In this document: in pieces, positions 6,288 through 7,817 of the stretch
How positions within the stretch are numbered: position 1 is the first letter of the stretch
How the letters are laid out: every line of letters starts with the position of its first letter
Source: Oscillospiraceae bacterium
GTDB taxonomy: Bacteria; Bacillota; Clostridia; Oscillospirales; Ruminococcaceae
Length of the DNA stretch: 7,817 nucleotides
Direction of reading: 5' to 3'
Assembly (NCBI GenBank): GCA_020024235.1
Contig: JAHHUA010000081.1
Coordinates: 1-7,817, forward strand
Translations under genes and position numbers: made by a program
Notes under the pieces: generated by a model
What the model was told of the DNA's origin: nothing
What the model saw: the letters and a program-made list of their open reading frames with translations, nothing else
Database searches by the model: none

Positions 6288-7787
6288 ATGACTAAAGAAC
6301 AGGCTTTGGAAAAATTAAAATCCTATGAGATGACATCATTTGCCATTTCTCATGCCAGCGGACTTATTTACTGGGATGCAGTTACCTATGCCCCAAAAGG
6401 TTCAGCGGAAGTAAGACCAAACACAATGGGAGAACTGAGCAGAATGGGATATGAACTGACCACATCACCTGAAACCACAGAAATGCTGGAAACTTTAATT
6501 GCTGTAAAAGATGAACTTGACCCCATAACTGCCAGAGATGTAACTGAACTTTACCGTGATTACGAAAGAACCAAAAAAATCCCCAAAGATGAGTTTACTG
6601 CATATCAAATGCTTTTGTCCCAATCAGAAAGTGTTTGGCATGAAGCTAAAGAAACAAATAATTTTGAAATGTTTGAGCCTTATCTGCAAAAAGTTTTTGA
6701 TACCCAAAAGAAATTTGCAGGTTATTATGACAGCACAAAAAACCCTTATGATGTGTGCTTGGATATATATGAAAGAGGACTTACCCGAGAAAAATGTGAT
6801 GAATTTTTCTCTGAACTTCGCAGTGGAATAGTACCTCTTATTCACAAAATTTCTAAGGCAAAACAGATTTGTGATGCACCTCTTAAAAAATCTTATCCAT
6901 TAGAAGAACAGAGAAAATTAGCTGATTTTATTATTGATAGAATGGCTATTGACAGAAAATACTTTAATATTGCGGAAACAGAACACCCTTTCACCACAAA
7001 TTTCAGCAAAAAAGATGTAAGAGTAACAACTCACTACTATGAAAACAATATTTTGAGTGGAATTTACAGCAATATGCACGAAGGTGGTCATGCATTATAT
7101 GAACTTCATACAGGAGAAGATTTGATGTATACCGGATTGGCAGGCGGTGCCTCAATGGCAATACATGAAAGCCAGTCAAGATTTTACGAAAATATTTTGG
7201 GCAGATGCCGAGAATTTACCGATATACTGCTGGAAGAATTTAAAAGAAGATTCCCTGATAACTTTGAGGCTATTTCCCCGGAAGAATTTTACAAAATGGT
7301 AAATGTAGCTGTTCCATCTTTAATCAGAACAGAAGCTGATGAACTTACATATTGTCTGCATATTATGGTTAGATATGAAATTGAAAAAATGATGTTTGAC
7401 GGAAAAATAACTGCTAAGGAAATTCCAGCAGTTTGGAACAAGCTTTATAAGGAATATCTGGGAGTTGATGTTCCCGATGATAAGCATGGTGCATTGCAGG
7501 ACAGCCACTGGGCAGGCGGTCTTGTTGGTTATTTCCCATCCTATGCAATAGGTTCTGCTTATGGCGCTCAATATCTTATGGAAATGAACAAAGATTTTGA
7601 TGTTAAAAAGGCTGTTTCTGAAAATCAAATTTCCAAAATCAATGACTGGTTTGAAGAAAAAATCTGGCGTTTTGGTATGATGAAAGACCCTATTGATGTA
7701 TTTGAAGATGTTTGCGGAAAATTTAAGCCACAATGTTATATAGATTATCTGACTAAAAAATTCAGTGAGATTTACGATTTGCAATAA
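6288..7787 (+). CDS. Carboxypeptidase Taq, peptidase family M32
   Basis: This is a 499-residue zinc metallocarboxypeptidase that removes C-terminal residues from peptides, with broad specificity in known family members. The full M32 signature set is present: DVRVTTHYY (243-251), zinc site HEGGH (264-268) with H264 and H268 as ligands and E265 as catalytic base, third ligand E294 in HESQSR (293-298), IRTEADELTY (346-355), and HWAGGLVGYFPSY (407-419). Length is typical for the family and no key residue is missing. There is no signal peptide, so it should be cytoplasmic and serve peptide recycling. The ATG at 6288 has GGAGGG (6275-6280) seven bases upstream. It probably has its own promoter in the preceding spacer. 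No terminator is visible in the 30 bases left after the stop codon, so a following co-transcribed gene outside the window is possible. Confidence 0.96.
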   Translation: MTKEQALEKLKSYEMTSFAISHASGLIYWDAVTYAPKGSAEVRPNTMGELSRMGYELTTSPETTEMLETLIAVKDELDPITARDVTELYRDYERTKKIPKDEFTAYQMLLSQSESVWHEAKETNNFEMFEPYLQKVFDTQKKFAGYYDSTKNPYDVCLDIYERGLTREKCDEFFSELRSGIVPLIHKISKAKQICDAPLKKSYPLEEQRKLADFIIDRMAIDRKYFNIAETEHPFTTNFSKKDVRVTTHYYENNILSGIYSNMHEGGHALYELHTGEDLMYTGLAGGASMAIHESQSRFYENILGRCREFTDILLEEFKRRFPDNFEAISPEEFYKMVNVAVPSLIRTEADELTYCLHIMVRYEIEKMMFDGKITAKEIPAVWNKLYKEYLGVDVPDDKHGALQDSHWAGGLVGYFPSYAIGSAYGAQYLMEMNKDFDVKKAVSENQISKINDWFEEKIWRFGMMKDPIDVFEDVCGKFKPQCYIDYLTKKFSEIYDLQ

Positions 7788-7817
7788 AAATTTAAAAGAA
7801 ATAGAAAGACAGCGTCC

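Noticed and set aside
7320..7784. Minus-strand open frame of 154 codons opposite the M32 gene
   Set aside because: It lies fully inside a gene with complete M32 motifs. Its translation is rich in F, I, N and H with no domain pattern, as expected of the complement of AT-rich coding DNA.

Overview
The window is low-GC bacterial chromosome. It has strong AGGAGG-type ribosome-binding sites, frequent A/T third positions, a tRNA with its CCA end encoded, and a tight gene series that includes radA. This fits the Bacillota, class Clostridia, and a gut-type Ruminococcaceae/Oscillospiraceae-like anaerobe is my best guess. That placement is an inference from composition and gene style; no phylogenetic marker was compared.

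Layout. Positions 1-178 are very AT-rich non-coding DNA (about 11% G+C over the first 120 bases) leading into a plus-strand AI-2E family membrane protein gene (179-1327). Positions 1328-1534 hold no gene but contain two stem-loops back to back: one ends the AI-2E transcript and the other ends a minus-strand tRNA-Gln(CUG) gene (1535-1608). The tRNA has a near-consensus promoter (TTGACA-17-TAGAAT) at 1629-1657. A divergent promoter with TATAAT at 1730-1735 then probably drives a three-gene plus-strand operon: a TVP38/TMEM64 (VTT-domain) membrane protein with a TTG start (1781-2443), radA with a TTG start (2455-3834), and a cytoplasmic GH31 glycoside hydrolase (3853-6171). The gaps in this operon are only 11 and 18 bases. 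After a 116-base AT-rich spacer, a carboxypeptidase Taq (M32) gene runs from 6288 to 7787, probably from its own promoter.

Functions. The genes are mostly housekeeping and do not form one pathway: membrane transport (AI-2E, TVP38), recombination repair (RadA), intracellular alpha-glycoside breakdown (GH31) and intracellular peptide turnover (M32). The two hydrolases look like parts of general nutrient recycling in the cytoplasm; neither has a signal peptide.

I found no mobile element, CRISPR array, riboswitch or defence system. I do not think the window holds a new biological system. The points most worth a second look are the GH31 subgroup with an atypical nucleophile motif and a helical C-terminal tail, and the two consecutive TTG starts.
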